This document shows, piece by piece, positions 1 to 8,138 of a DNA stretch of 64,000 bases (its first letter is position 1; every line of letters begins with the position of its first letter). The position numbers and the translations under genes are program-made. This DNA is from Wenyingzhuangia aestuarii. GTDB taxonomy: Bacteria > Bacteroidota > Bacteroidia > Flavobacteriales > Flavobacteriaceae. The notes under the pieces were generated by a model. The model searched no databases and was not told where the DNA came from. It saw nothing but the letters and a program-made list of their open reading frames with translations. The stretch spans positions 62,001-126,000 of the forward strand of contig NZ_JAATJG010000002.1 of assembly GCF_011927765.1 (NCBI RefSeq), read 5' to 3'.

Positions 1-22
1 TTCTACAAAAAAATAAAGAAAA

Positions 23-1279
23 TTATGCAGAAGCGACTACTAACTTCTGTATTTTGTATGCTTTTGTTATTTGTAATTTCATCAAAATAGAAATGACTAA
101 GGCTACTATAAATAATAAAGAGAATACCCATAAGGTAATTTCTAAAGAGTCTGTTTTAGCCAGTACTACATCATAGATGGTAGGACCAATAAGACCAGCA
201 AATCCCCAAGAAGCTAAAATTAGTCCATAATTAGCACCTAGTTCTTTGGTTCCAAATAAATCTCCCACAAAAGCGGGTAGGGTTGCGTGACCTCCACCAT
301 ACATGGTAATAATGGTAAATAAAATAATTAAAAACATAGATTCTGAGCTTATGAAAGGTAAAAAGTAAAAAGCAGCTATTTGAAAAACAAAAAAGATGAT
401 GTAAACATTAATTCTTCCCACATAGTCGGATAATGTAGACCATAAAAGTCTCCCTAGACCGTTAAACACACCAATAAAACCAACAATAGCGGCAGCTTCC
501 ATAGGAGTATAGCTTAATTTTTGTTGAAGCATAGGGCTTGCAGCTGCAATTAAAGCAATACCACAAGAGGTGTTTATAAACATCATGATCCATATATAAT
601 AAAATCTAGATGTTTTAACAGCTTCACGAACTGTTAAGTTTGCCATATCTGTTTTTATTTGATTATGACTACTTTCTTTATACCCAACTAGAGTATATCC
701 AACAGGTGGTTTTTCAAGATATGTTGCAGATGATACTATTAGAATGGTATAAATTGTTCCTAAAATATAAAAAGTAGAGGCTACACCTACAGATTCAAAT
801 AGTTTGGCCATAATAGGTCCAAAGATTAAAGCAGCAAAGCCAAAACCCATAATTGCCATACCTGTGGCTAATCCTCTCTTATCTGGAAACCATTTAACAA
901 GTGTGCTTACAGGTGTAATGTATCCTAAGCCTAATCCAATTCCTCCAATAACACCATAGCTGATAAAAAATAAAGGTAGTGACTCTAGTTGAACGGATAA
1001 TCCTGCTCCTAAAATCCCTACACCGTAAAAAATACCTGCCGTTGTTCCACTAGTTTTTGGACCTACTTTTTCTACCCATTTTCCTAAAAAGGCAGCAGAT
1101 AATCCTAATATTAAAATAGTAATTTTAAAAGCCCATTTAATAACACTTCCTTCAACTCCAAAAATATCTTTTACAGGATTGGTCATAACAGAGTAAGCGT
1201 ATACAGAACCTATGGATAGGTGTATCCCAATAGAAGAAACAGCTATTAGCCAACGGTTTTTTATTTTTTGAATACCCAT
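23..1279 (-). CDS. OFA-family MFS transporter (formate/pyruvate/oxalate type)
   Basis: A 418-residue polytopic membrane protein with about 12 hydrophobic segments. It begins with a basic stretch (KIKNRW) followed by a first helix containing SIGSVYAYSV, and has the glycine-rich helices and the loop after helix 4 (WFPDKRGLATGMAIMGFG) typical of oxalate/formate antiporter (OFA) family members of the major facilitator superfamily. The family includes oxalate:formate exchangers and the E. coli pyruvate transporter YhjX. The start lies 10 nt after the pflA stop on the same strand, so it is very likely the last gene of a pflB-pflA-transporter operon. The context suggests export or import of a monocarboxylate such as formate, pyruvate or lactate during anaerobic metabolism. 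That substrate is inferred, not visible in the sequence. Confidence 0.85.
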   Translation of the reverse strand: MGIQKIKNRWLIAVSSIGIHLSIGSVYAYSVMTNPVKDIFGVEGSVIKWAFKITILILGLSAAFLGKWVEKVGPKTSGTTAGIFYGVGILGAGLSVQLESLPLFFISYGVIGGIGLGLGYITPVSTLVKWFPDKRGLATGMAIMGFGFAALIFGPIMAKLFESVGVASTFYILGTIYTILIVSSATYLEKPPVGYTLVGYKESSHNQIKTDMANLTVREAVKTSRFYYIWIMMFINTSCGIALIAAASPMLQQKLSYTPMEAAAIVGFIGVFNGLGRLLWSTLSDYVGRINVYIIFFVFQIAAFYFLPFISSESMFLIILFTIITMYGGGHATLPAFVGDLFGTKELGANYGLILASWGFAGLIGPTIYDVVLAKTDSLEITLWVFSLLFIVALVISILMKLQITKAYKIQKLVVASA

Positions 1280-1289
1280 AATTTCTTTG

Positions 1290-2039
1290 TTAATTAATTT
1301 TAACTTTTTTAAAGTAGTTACTTAAAATAGCAGCAGCATTTTGTAATTCCTCATCTGTATTTTCTCTAGCATGTTCTAGTTCATATTTCCAACCTAGAGC
1401 TTCCCATTTATGAATTCCTAATTTATGATAAGGCTGTAGTTCTATTTTTTCAATAGTTTTATATGTTTTAAAATAATCACCTAAAGCATGTAGCAGTTCT
1501 GGTTTGTTTGTTATTTCTGGAATTAATACATATCTCAACCACATTTTTTTACCAGAAGTTTCTCTGTGTTTGGCAAAATTAAAAGCGGTTTCTTTGTTTT
1601 TTTCTCCTGTGATGTATTGATAACCTTCTTCTGTTACATGTTTAATATCTAGCATGACTAGATCTGTATAATCATCTAACAATTCCATTACAGGATGATT
1701 TAAAACTCTACCATTAGTATCTATATTGGTGTGTATACCTTCTTCTTTTAATCTTTTAAAAAAGGTGATTAGGTTTTTAGCTTGTAACATTGGTTCTCCT
1801 CCAGAAACAGTCACCCCTCCTTTGTCTCCAAAGTAAGATTTCATTTTAATGGCTCTTTGTACCAGTTCTTCTATTTCGTATTCTTGTCCGCCGTGGGTAT
1901 CAATAGTATCAGGGTTGTGACAGTACAAGCATTTTAGTTTACATCCTTGTAAAAAAACAACCATTCTAATTCCAGGACCATCATGAGTACCAAAAGATTC
2001 AATAGAATGAACACTTAATGTATGGTTTGATGTTTTAAT
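1290..2039 (-). CDS. pflA: Pyruvate formate-lyase activating enzyme, radical SAM; non-ATG start
   Basis: This radical SAM enzyme uses S-adenosylmethionine and a reduced [4Fe-4S] cluster to install the glycyl radical in PflB. The cluster motif CKLKCLYCHN (CxxxCxxC) and the following TVSGGEPMLQ stretch are clear. Start choice is the odd point. The first in-frame ATG is at 1964, but translating upstream gives a perfectly conserved PflA N-terminus (LSVHSIESFGTHDGPGIR) that lies before this Met. The frame stays open to a TAA at 2052-2054, and no ATG, GTG or TTG occurs in between; the candidates are ATT at 2037-2039 or ATC at 2049-2051. I set the start at the ATT, giving about 249 residues. It is second in the pflB-pflA-transporter operon, 138 nt after pflB. 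A sequence error or near-cognate initiation are the alternatives. Confidence 0.9.
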   Translation of the reverse strand: MKTSNHTLSVHSIESFGTHDGPGIRMVVFLQGCKLKCLYCHNPDTIDTHGGQEYEIEELVQRAIKMKSYFGDKGGVTVSGGEPMLQAKNLITFFKRLKEEGIHTNIDTNGRVLNHPVMELLDDYTDLVMLDIKHVTEEGYQYITGEKNKETAFNFAKHRETSGKKMWLRYVLIPEITNKPELLHALGDYFKTYKTIEKIELQPYHKLGIHKWEALGWKYELEHARENTDEELQNAAAILSNYFKKVKIN

Positions 2040-2051
2040 AGTAGTAGGGAT

Positions 2052-2084
2052 TTAGTTTGTAAAAAAGGTGTTCAAAAAATACAT
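2052..2084 (-). other. Possible 10-codon leader ORF in frame with pflA
   Basis: An ATG at 2082-2084 opens a ten-codon ORF (MYFLNTFFTN) that ends at TAA 2052-2054. It is in the same frame as pflA and stops 12 nt before the putative ATT start. The ATG abuts the inner edge of the 15-bp inverted repeat arm at 2067-2081. It may be a chance ORF or may serve translational coupling to pflA, which lacks a normal start codon. Confidence 0.3.
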
Positions 2085-2145
2085 ATGGCACTTTTTTCTT
2101 AAAAAGTAGGCTCTAATAAAGAGTCAATTTTATTTTTTGAACACC
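2067..2145 (-). repeat. 15-bp perfect inverted repeat with two inner hairpins between pflB and pflA
   Basis: The arms at 2067-2081 (GGTGTTCAAAAAATA) and 2131-2145 are perfect reverse complements. The enclosed 49 nt can form two further small hairpins: 2091-2106 (6-bp stem, 4-nt loop) and 2111-2123 (CTCT/AGAG). The transcript could fold as a three-way junction in the intercistronic region, just ahead of the pflA start, possibly protecting pflB mRNA or tuning pflA translation. Confidence 0.65.
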
Positions 2146-2177
2146 TAATAGTTAGATATAAATAAAATATAGGTAGT

Positions 2178-4403
2178 TTACATAGATTCGTGGAAAGAAC
2201 GCGTAATTACTTCTAATTGTTGCTCTCTTGTTAATCTGATAAAGTTAACAGCATATCCAGACACACGAATGGTTAATTGCGGGTGATTTTCTGGGTGCTC
2301 CATAGCATCTATCAAAGTTTCTTTATCTAGAACATTCACATTTAAGTGTTGTGCTCCGTGTTGAAAGTAACCTGTTAAGGTAGCTACTAAATTATCTATC
2401 TGATCTTCTTTGTTTGCACCTAATGATTTAGGAACAATAGAGAAGGTGTTAGAAATTCCATCTTGAGAATCTTTATAATCAATTTTAGCAACAGAATTTA
2501 AAGAAGCTATTGCTCCGTTTGTATCACGTCCGTGCATTGGATTGGCACCTGGTGCAAAAGGAATTCCTTTGTCTCTACCATCTGGAGTTGCTCCTGTTTT
2601 TTTACCATAAACCACATTAGAGGTAATGGTTAAAACAGACATGGTTGGTTCTGCATTTTTATAAACAGGCAATTTTTTTAATTCGTTGTTAAAATCTTGT
2701 ACCGCATTGTGAGCTAAAACATCAACTCTGTCATCATCATTCCCAAATTTTGGAAAATCTCCTTCAATTTTAAATTCAACAGTTAGTCCTTCTTCATTTC
2801 TGATTGGTTTTACTTTTGCATATTTAATAGCAGATAGCGAATCGGCAACAATAGATAAACCTGCAATACCATAAGCAATATTAATGTGTGGGTTGGTGTC
2901 TATCAAAGCCATTTGTGCTTTTTCATAATAGTATTTATCGTGCATGTAATGAATAATGTTCATAGCATCATTATAAACACCTGCTACTTGTTTCATGGCA
3001 ATTTTAAAATTAGCCATTACTTTATCAAAATCTAAATATTCGCAATCACAAGGTTCAATACCATTTACCATTTGTGTTCCAGTAATTTCGCATTTACCTC
3101 CGTTAATAGCTAACAATAAAGTTTTAGCCAAGTTGGTACGTGCTCCAAAAAACTGAATTTGTTTTCCTATTTCTTGGTAAGATACACAACAAGCAATTCC
3201 ATAATCGTCAGATCCTCTAGAAGTACGCATTAAATCATCGTTTTCAAACTGAATAGATGAAGTGTCTATAGAGACTTTAGCACAATATTTTCTAAAATTT
3301 TCTGGTAATAAAGGAGACCATAAAACAGTAATGTTTGGTTCTGGAGAAGGTCCTAGGTTGTATAAAGTGTGTAAGAAACGGAAAGCTGTTTTGGTTACTT
3401 TAGTTCTACCATCGTTTAACATACCTCCAATAGCTTCGGTTACCCAAGTAGGGTCTCCAGCAAAAATTTCATCATAAGCAGCCATACGTAAGTGACGAAC
3501 CATTCTTAATTTCATCACAAACTGATCAATATATTCTTGAGCTTCTACCTCTGTGATGACTCCGTTGTTTAGGTCTTCTTCTATATAAATATCTAAAAAG
3601 GTAGATACGTTTCCTAAAGACATGGCAGCCCCATCTTGCTCTTTAACAGCGGCTAGGTATGCCATATATGTCCATTGTACAGCTTCTCTTGCGTTTTCTG
3701 CGGGTCTGCTCAAATCTAGATCATAATGGTTTCCCATTACAATCATGTCCTTTAAAGCTTTAATTTGAGAGGCTACTTCTTCTCTTAAACGAATGGTAGC
3801 ATCACACATAGGACCTGTAATGTTTTCTAAATCTGTTTTTTTGTCTTGAATCAATTTATCAATTCCAAACAAGGCCACTCTACGGTAATCACCAATAACT
3901 CTACCACGAGCATAATTATCTGGCAAACCTGTTAAAAATCCTAAAGATCTAAACTTTTTAATTTCAGCGTTGTAAGCATCAAAAACCCCATCATTATGTG
4001 TTTTTACATATTTACTAAATAACGTGTTTACCTGTTCGCTAGGTACTAAGCCGTGCTCTTTTAAAGCTTTTTGCACTACTTTGTAACCTCCAAAAGGTTT
4101 CATAGCTCTTTTTAGTAATTCATCGGTTTGTAGTCCAACAATTACTTCATTTTCTTTATCTATATATCCTGCTTTAAATTCAGCAATACCAGATACAGTT
4201 TCTGTGTCTACAGATTTAACTCCATTATTTTCTCTCTCCTCTTTGGTCGCAATTTTACATACTTCCCAAAGTTTTTGTGTTTTCTGACTGGGTCCAACTA
4301 AAAACGCATCAGTTCCATAATAAGGAGTAATGTTTTTGTAAACAAATTCTTTTACACTGACGGCACTTTTGTCTAAACCTTGTTTGATATCTAAAGTTTC
4401 CAT
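2178..4403 (-). CDS. pflB: Formate C-acetyltransferase (pyruvate formate-lyase)
   Basis: This cytoplasmic glycyl-radical enzyme converts pyruvate and CoA to acetyl-CoA and formate. It has 741 residues from the chosen ATG; an in-frame ATG 11 codons upstream (4436) would prepend a hydrophobic stretch not found in the family. The adjacent catalytic cysteines are visible in IACCVS (Cys405-Cys406), and the radical glycine in RVSGYAVNF (Gly716) near the C-terminus. Length and motif spacing match the classical E. coli-type enzyme rather than diol dehydratase relatives. It is the first gene of a leftward operon with pflA and an OFA transporter, and is divergent from flavodoxin. Its presence implies fermentative or microaerobic metabolism in an organism that also carries the oxygen-dependent hemF. 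Confidence 0.97.
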   Translation of the reverse strand: METLDIKQGLDKSAVSVKEFVYKNITPYYGTDAFLVGPSQKTQKLWEVCKIATKEERENNGVKSVDTETVSGIAEFKAGYIDKENEVIVGLQTDELLKRAMKPFGGYKVVQKALKEHGLVPSEQVNTLFSKYVKTHNDGVFDAYNAEIKKFRSLGFLTGLPDNYARGRVIGDYRRVALFGIDKLIQDKKTDLENITGPMCDATIRLREEVASQIKALKDMIVMGNHYDLDLSRPAENAREAVQWTYMAYLAAVKEQDGAAMSLGNVSTFLDIYIEEDLNNGVITEVEAQEYIDQFVMKLRMVRHLRMAAYDEIFAGDPTWVTEAIGGMLNDGRTKVTKTAFRFLHTLYNLGPSPEPNITVLWSPLLPENFRKYCAKVSIDTSSIQFENDDLMRTSRGSDDYGIACCVSYQEIGKQIQFFGARTNLAKTLLLAINGGKCEITGTQMVNGIEPCDCEYLDFDKVMANFKIAMKQVAGVYNDAMNIIHYMHDKYYYEKAQMALIDTNPHINIAYGIAGLSIVADSLSAIKYAKVKPIRNEEGLTVEFKIEGDFPKFGNDDDRVDVLAHNAVQDFNNELKKLPVYKNAEPTMSVLTITSNVVYGKKTGATPDGRDKGIPFAPGANPMHGRDTNGAIASLNSVAKIDYKDSQDGISNTFSIVPKSLGANKEDQIDNLVATLTGYFQHGAQHLNVNVLDKETLIDAMEHPENHPQLTIRVSGYAVNFIRLTREQQLEVITRSFHESM

Positions 4404-4543
4404 ATAAATAATTATTAGTTGATTTCTATATTTCAAATTTACAAAACATTTGAATAATAAAATACCGTTTTATCTTTTATTATTTCATTTTTGTCAAAAT
4501 AGCATCAAAATTTAAGTTTATATTATGAATATTTTAGAAGTTG

Positions 4544-4561
4544 ATTGTTTCTGTAAACAAT
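4544..4561. promoter_or_regulatory. Palindromic candidate operator between pflB and fldA
   Basis: ATTGTTT and AAACAAT form a perfect 7-bp inverted repeat around CTGT, in the middle of the 271-nt divergent intergenic region. The position and symmetry suggest a dimeric regulator controlling one or both genes. It does not match the FNR consensus TTGAT-N4-ATCAA well, so the regulator is unknown. Confidence 0.5.
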
Positions 4562-4639
4562 AGTTTAAGTTTTTACTTTTATGTTGATTTATTATGGGTT
4601 TAATGTTATTTTTATTTATTCTAAATAAATAAAAATAAT

Positions 4640-4647
4640 TAACTTTG
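4640..4647 (+). promoter_or_regulatory. -7 promoter element of flavodoxin gene
   Basis: TAACTTTG fits the Bacteroidota -7 consensus TAnnTTTG. It lies 28 nt upstream of the fldA ATG, predicting a short leader that contains the purine-rich AAAGGAAAG before the start. No clear -33 TTG is visible. Confidence 0.55.
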
Positions 4648-4674
4648 TGTTATAAAACTTAATAAAGGAAAGAT

Positions 4675-5184
4675 ATGGATAAAGCTATAGGATTGTTTTT
4701 TGGTTCTGACACAGGAATAACAGAAGAGATTACTTATGATATTGTGGATGCTTTTGAGAATGTAGAAGTAAAAGAAATATCAGAAGCTTCTACAAAAGAT
4801 TTTGAAAAGTATGATTTTATTATTTTGGGATTGTCTACTTGGTATGATGGAGATTTACAAAGCGATTGGGAAGATTTTTTTGAGGAATTTAAAACGATAG
4901 ACTTTACCAATAAAAAAGTAGCTATTTATGGTTTAGGAGATCAAATTGGTTATGCAGAGTATTTTATTGATGGAGTAGGAATGTTGGCTGAGGTAATTTT
5001 AGAGAATGGAGGAGAGGTTATAGGAAAGTGGCCTGTTAAAGATTATAGACATACAGAGTCTAAAGCAATTATTCCAGATGATGAAGATTACTTTTATGGT
5101 TTGGCTTTAGATAATGATAATGAATCGGATTTAAATGAAGAAAGAATCACAACTTGGATTGCTCAGTTAAAAGAGCTAGTATAG
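4675..5184 (+). CDS. fldA: Flavodoxin, long-chain type
   Basis: A 169-residue FMN-binding electron carrier. The N-terminal phosphate-binding loop is GSDTGITEEI (residues about 9-18). The aromatic FMN-stacking region is LSTWYDGDLQSDWEDFF around residues 61-77, followed by YGLGDQIGYAEYF; the roughly 20-residue insertion in the last strand marks the long-chain class. Flavodoxin reduces the iron-sulfur cluster of PflA in E. coli. Its divergent placement next to pflBA therefore suggests this is the electron donor for PFL activation, although flavodoxins serve other partners and are often induced by iron limitation. A bidirectional terminator follows at 5225-5256. Confidence 0.93.
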   Translation: MDKAIGLFFGSDTGITEEITYDIVDAFENVEVKEISEASTKDFEKYDFIILGLSTWYDGDLQSDWEDFFEEFKTIDFTNKKVAIYGLGDQIGYAEYFIDGVGMLAEVILENGGEVIGKWPVKDYRHTESKAIIPDDEDYFYGLALDNDNESDLNEERITTWIAQLKELV

Positions 5185-5224
5185 TTTAAAAACTATAAAT
5201 TAAAAGTAAATAGCTATAAAAATC

Positions 5225-5256
5225 AAAAAGCCTATCAAATAAATGATAGGCTTTTT
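5225..5256. terminator. Bidirectional terminator between fldA and csp
   Basis: AAAAAGCCTATCA and TGATAGGCTTTTT form a 13-bp stem with a 6-nt loop. A-rich and T-rich flanks let it serve both the rightward fldA and the leftward cold-shock gene. Confidence 0.85.
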
Positions 5257-5283
5257 ATTAAACTTTATAGTAAAGGAATCAAA

Positions 5284-5475
5284 TTAGATAACTTGTACGT
5301 TTACTGCGTTTAACCCTTTACGTCCTTCTTCAACGTCATAAGAAACTTTGTCTCCTTCTGCAATTTCATCAGTTAATCCGTTAATGTGAACAAAAACGTC
5401 TCTACTTCCATCTTCTGGAGTAATAAATCCGTAACCTTTTGAATCGTTGAAAAATTTTACTGTACCGTTAGTCAT
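5284..5475 (-). CDS. Cold-shock domain protein (CspA family)
   Basis: A 63-residue single cold-shock domain. RNP1 is KGYGFITPEDG (residues about 13-23) and RNP2 is DVFVHI (26-31). Family members bind single-stranded nucleic acid and act as RNA chaperones during cold shock or general growth. It is monocistronic on the minus strand, with an untranslated leader of perhaps 40 nt or more whose promoter I could not fix. The family assignment is firm; paralogue identity (cspA, cspC and so on) cannot be set. Confidence 0.95.
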   Translation of the reverse strand: MTNGTVKFFNDSKGYGFITPEDGSRDVFVHINGLTDEIAEGDKVSYDVEEGRKGLNAVNVQVI

Positions 5476-5583
5476 AATAATAAATTGTATATTTTAAAGA
5501 CCGCAAGGTAGTATAAATTAGCTATACAACACTATAAAAGTATATTTATTTTAAAATATAATTATCTGAGTATCATTTTGTTA

Positions 5584-6723
5584 TTAGGATAATCTTATTT
5601 TGTAGTCATTATAGTCAAACTTACGTAGTGTTTTAAGGGTTTGTTCTTTGGTCCATATGCAAATGTCAGGATGTTTTACTCCGTTAAACATAGAAGTTTT
5701 AACCATAGTGTAATGAATCATATCTTTAAATACAATCTGATCGCCTATGTTTAGCTCCTTTTCAAAGGCATATTCTTCCATAAAATCACCCGCCAAACAA
5801 CTAGTTCCTCCTAAACGGTACACAAATTTGCTGTTTTCATCTGGATCTGATGCTCCTACAATTTTTGGTCTGTAAGGCATTTCCAAAGTATCAGGCATAT
5901 GTGCTGTAAAAGAAACATCTAACATGGCTGTTTTAACACCTCTGCTTTCTACAATGTCTAAAACCTGAGCGGTTAAGACTCCTGTTTCCCAAGCAAAAGC
6001 ACTTCCGGGCTCTAATAAGATATGAATGTTGTATTTCTCTTTAAAAGCTTTTAATAGGTTGATTAAATGTTTTGTATCGTATCCTTTACGAGTCATTAAA
6101 TGACCACCTCCCATATTAATCCATTTAATTTGATGTAGGTATTCACCAAAACGTTCCTCTAAAGCTATTAAGGTTTTTTCTAAGCTATAAGAATCCGATT
6201 CGCACAATACGTGAAAGTGCAATCCTTCTACACCCTTAGGCAAAGCCTCAGGCATAAATTCTTTTAAAACTCCCAATCTAGATTTTGGAGAGCTAGGGTT
6301 GTATAAATCTACTTCCACATCGCTTTGTTCTGGATTAATTCTAATTCCACAAGAAATTTTATGATTTGCTGTTAAGGTTTGTGGATAATATTTTTCAAAC
6401 TGAGCTACGGAGTTAAAAACAATATGAGAGCTATAACTCATCAATTCCTCAAATTCATTAGGAACATAAACTGCCGCATATACATGAGCTTTAGTTTTCA
6501 TTTCCTCAAAACACAAACGAGCTTCGTATAAAGAACTTGCCGTAGCACCTTTTATATATTCGCGAACAATAGGAAAAGCTCCCCACATAGCAAAGCCTTT
6601 AAAAGCAACAATAATTTCTATTCCCGCCTGATCTTGTATTTCTTTAATTAAAGACAAGTTGTTTCTTAACAATTGCTCATCTAATACAAAAGCAGATGTT
6701 GGTATTTGATTGTAGTCTATCAT
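5584..6723 (-). CDS. nspC: Carboxynorspermidine/carboxyspermidine decarboxylase
   Basis: A PLP-dependent fold-III decarboxylase of 379 residues. The lysine that carries PLP is in IEIIVAFKGFAMWG (about residue 43), and the second-half substrate Cys region is GGTSCLAGDFM (about 308-318). It decarboxylates carboxyspermidine (or carboxynorspermidine) to the triamine in the alternative, S-adenosylmethionine-independent polyamine pathway. The gene follows carboxynorspermidine dehydrogenase by 92 nt on the same strand, and the aguA-aguB putrescine pair lies 3.6 kb away, so the locus supplies most of a spermidine route. Confidence 0.93.
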   Translation of the reverse strand: MIDYNQIPTSAFVLDEQLLRNNLSLIKEIQDQAGIEIIVAFKGFAMWGAFPIVREYIKGATASSLYEARLCFEEMKTKAHVYAAVYVPNEFEELMSYSSHIVFNSVAQFEKYYPQTLTANHKISCGIRINPEQSDVEVDLYNPSSPKSRLGVLKEFMPEALPKGVEGLHFHVLCESDSYSLEKTLIALEERFGEYLHQIKWINMGGGHLMTRKGYDTKHLINLLKAFKEKYNIHILLEPGSAFAWETGVLTAQVLDIVESRGVKTAMLDVSFTAHMPDTLEMPYRPKIVGASDPDENSKFVYRLGGTSCLAGDFMEEYAFEKELNIGDQIVFKDMIHYTMVKTSMFNGVKHPDICIWTKEQTLKTLRKFDYNDYKIRLS

Positions 6724-6815
6724 TTTTTATCAAAAGAAAAGGTAGTAAATAGTTCTCCTAAAAGAAATACTTACTACCTAGTTGTATGAATAGTTTTACC
6801 TATTAATGGGTTAAG

Positions 6816-8012
6816 TTATAATACTTCTAAATCTCCGTTAATTTCTTCTTGCCAAGGCAATCCGTATTGACCAATTAATTCCATAAAAGGATCTGGATTA
6901 AATTCCTCTACATTGTAAACTCCAGGTTTTTTCCATTTACCAGTTAAGAACATCATAGCTCCTAACATGGCAGGTACTCCTGTCGTGTACGATACTCCTT
7001 GAGAAGAAACATCATCAAAAGCATCTTGGTGTTTACAGTTGTTCCAAACGTAATATGTTTTCTCCTGTCCGTCTTTAATTCCTTTAATTCTACATCCAAT
7101 AGAAGTTTCACCTGTATAACCATCAGCCAATTCTTCTGGTTTAGGTAAAGTTTCTTTTAAAAATTGTAAAGGAACAATCTCTATACCTTTGTACATAATA
7201 GGCTCAATACTAGCCATACCAATGTTTTGAATTACACGTAAGTGTGTTAAATATTCATCTCCAAAAGTCATCCAGAAACGAGCACGTTTTAAGGTTGGAT
7301 AGTTTTTAACCAATGATTCCAATTCCTCATGATAAATTACATAAGAGTTTTTAGGTCCAATGTTTGGATAATTTAAAGCTTGTTTAATTTCGTGTGGCTC
7401 TGTTTCTACCCATTGTCCATTTTCCCAGTAACGTCCTTTTTGAGTTACCTCACGGATGTTAATTTCGGGGTTAAAGTTGGTAGCAAATGCTTTTCCATGG
7501 TCACCAGCGTTACAATCAACTATATCTAAATAGTGAATTTCATCAAAGTGATGTTTGGCAGCATAAGCAGTATAAATACTAGTTACACCCGGATCAAAAC
7601 CACAACCTAAAATAGCGGTTAATCCTTTTTCTTTAAATTTATCTTGATAAGCCCACTGCCAGCTATATTCAAATTTAGCTTCATCTTTAGGCTCATAATT
7701 TGCAGTATCTAAATAGTTAACACCTGTTTCTAAACAAGCATCCATGATGGTTAAATCCTGGTATGGCAACGCAACGTTGATTACCAACTCAGGTTTAAAC
7801 TCATTAAATAACGCAACCAATTCTGGTACGCTATCAGCATCCACTTGTGCGGTTTGTATCGTTCTGTCTTTAATTAAAGCAGCAATGGCATCACATTTAG
7901 ATTTTGTTCTGCTTGCTAACATAATTTCTGAAAAAACTTCTGGAGAAGCAGCACACTTTTGTGCAACAACGCTACCAACTCCACCAGCACCAATGATTAA
8001 AACTTTAGACAT
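6816..8012 (-). CDS. Carboxynorspermidine dehydrogenase (saccharopine dehydrogenase family)
   Basis: A 398-residue NAD(P)-dependent reductase with the Rossmann start KVLIIGAGGVGSVVAQKCA at the N-terminus and a saccharopine-dehydrogenase-like C-terminal domain. CANSDH condenses aspartate beta-semialdehyde with putrescine (or diaminopropane) to carboxyspermidine (or carboxynorspermidine), the substrate of the adjacent nspC product. The gene is upstream of nspC in a two-gene leftward operon. A -7 element TACATTTG lies on the minus strand at 8054-8047. The pairing with nspC distinguishes it from lysine-degrading saccharopine dehydrogenase. Confidence 0.9.
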   Translation of the reverse strand: MSKVLIIGAGGVGSVVAQKCAASPEVFSEIMLASRTKSKCDAIAALIKDRTIQTAQVDADSVPELVALFNEFKPELVINVALPYQDLTIMDACLETGVNYLDTANYEPKDEAKFEYSWQWAYQDKFKEKGLTAILGCGFDPGVTSIYTAYAAKHHFDEIHYLDIVDCNAGDHGKAFATNFNPEINIREVTQKGRYWENGQWVETEPHEIKQALNYPNIGPKNSYVIYHEELESLVKNYPTLKRARFWMTFGDEYLTHLRVIQNIGMASIEPIMYKGIEIVPLQFLKETLPKPEELADGYTGETSIGCRIKGIKDGQEKTYYVWNNCKHQDAFDDVSSQGVSYTTGVPAMLGAMMFLTGKWKKPGVYNVEEFNPDPFMELIGQYGLPWQEEINGDLEVL

Positions 8013-8046
8013 TTTAATTGTTTTTTAAATTGATTTAATATTTCGG

Positions 8047-8054
8047 CAAATGTA
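8047..8054 (-). promoter_or_regulatory. -7 promoter element of the CANSDH-nspC operon
   Basis: TACATTTG read on the minus strand matches TAnnTTTG and sits about 35 nt upstream of the dehydrogenase ATG. A -33 TTG at the usual spacing is not visible. Confidence 0.5.
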
Positions 8055-8138
8055 ATTTTTTTTTCAAATTACGTTTAAAAATAATCATTTTTTTTTCATT
8101 AAAAAACAAGGTCTATTTTACTGACAATCAGAGAGTAG

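Noticed and set aside
1290-1964. pflA starting at ATG 1964
   Set aside because: This start would delete the conserved GTHDGPGIR segment that is clearly encoded in frame upstream.
4544-4561. FNR box between pflB and fldA
   Set aside because: The palindrome ATTGTTT-N4-AAACAAT does not match TTGAT-N4-ATCAA; kept only as an unassigned operator.
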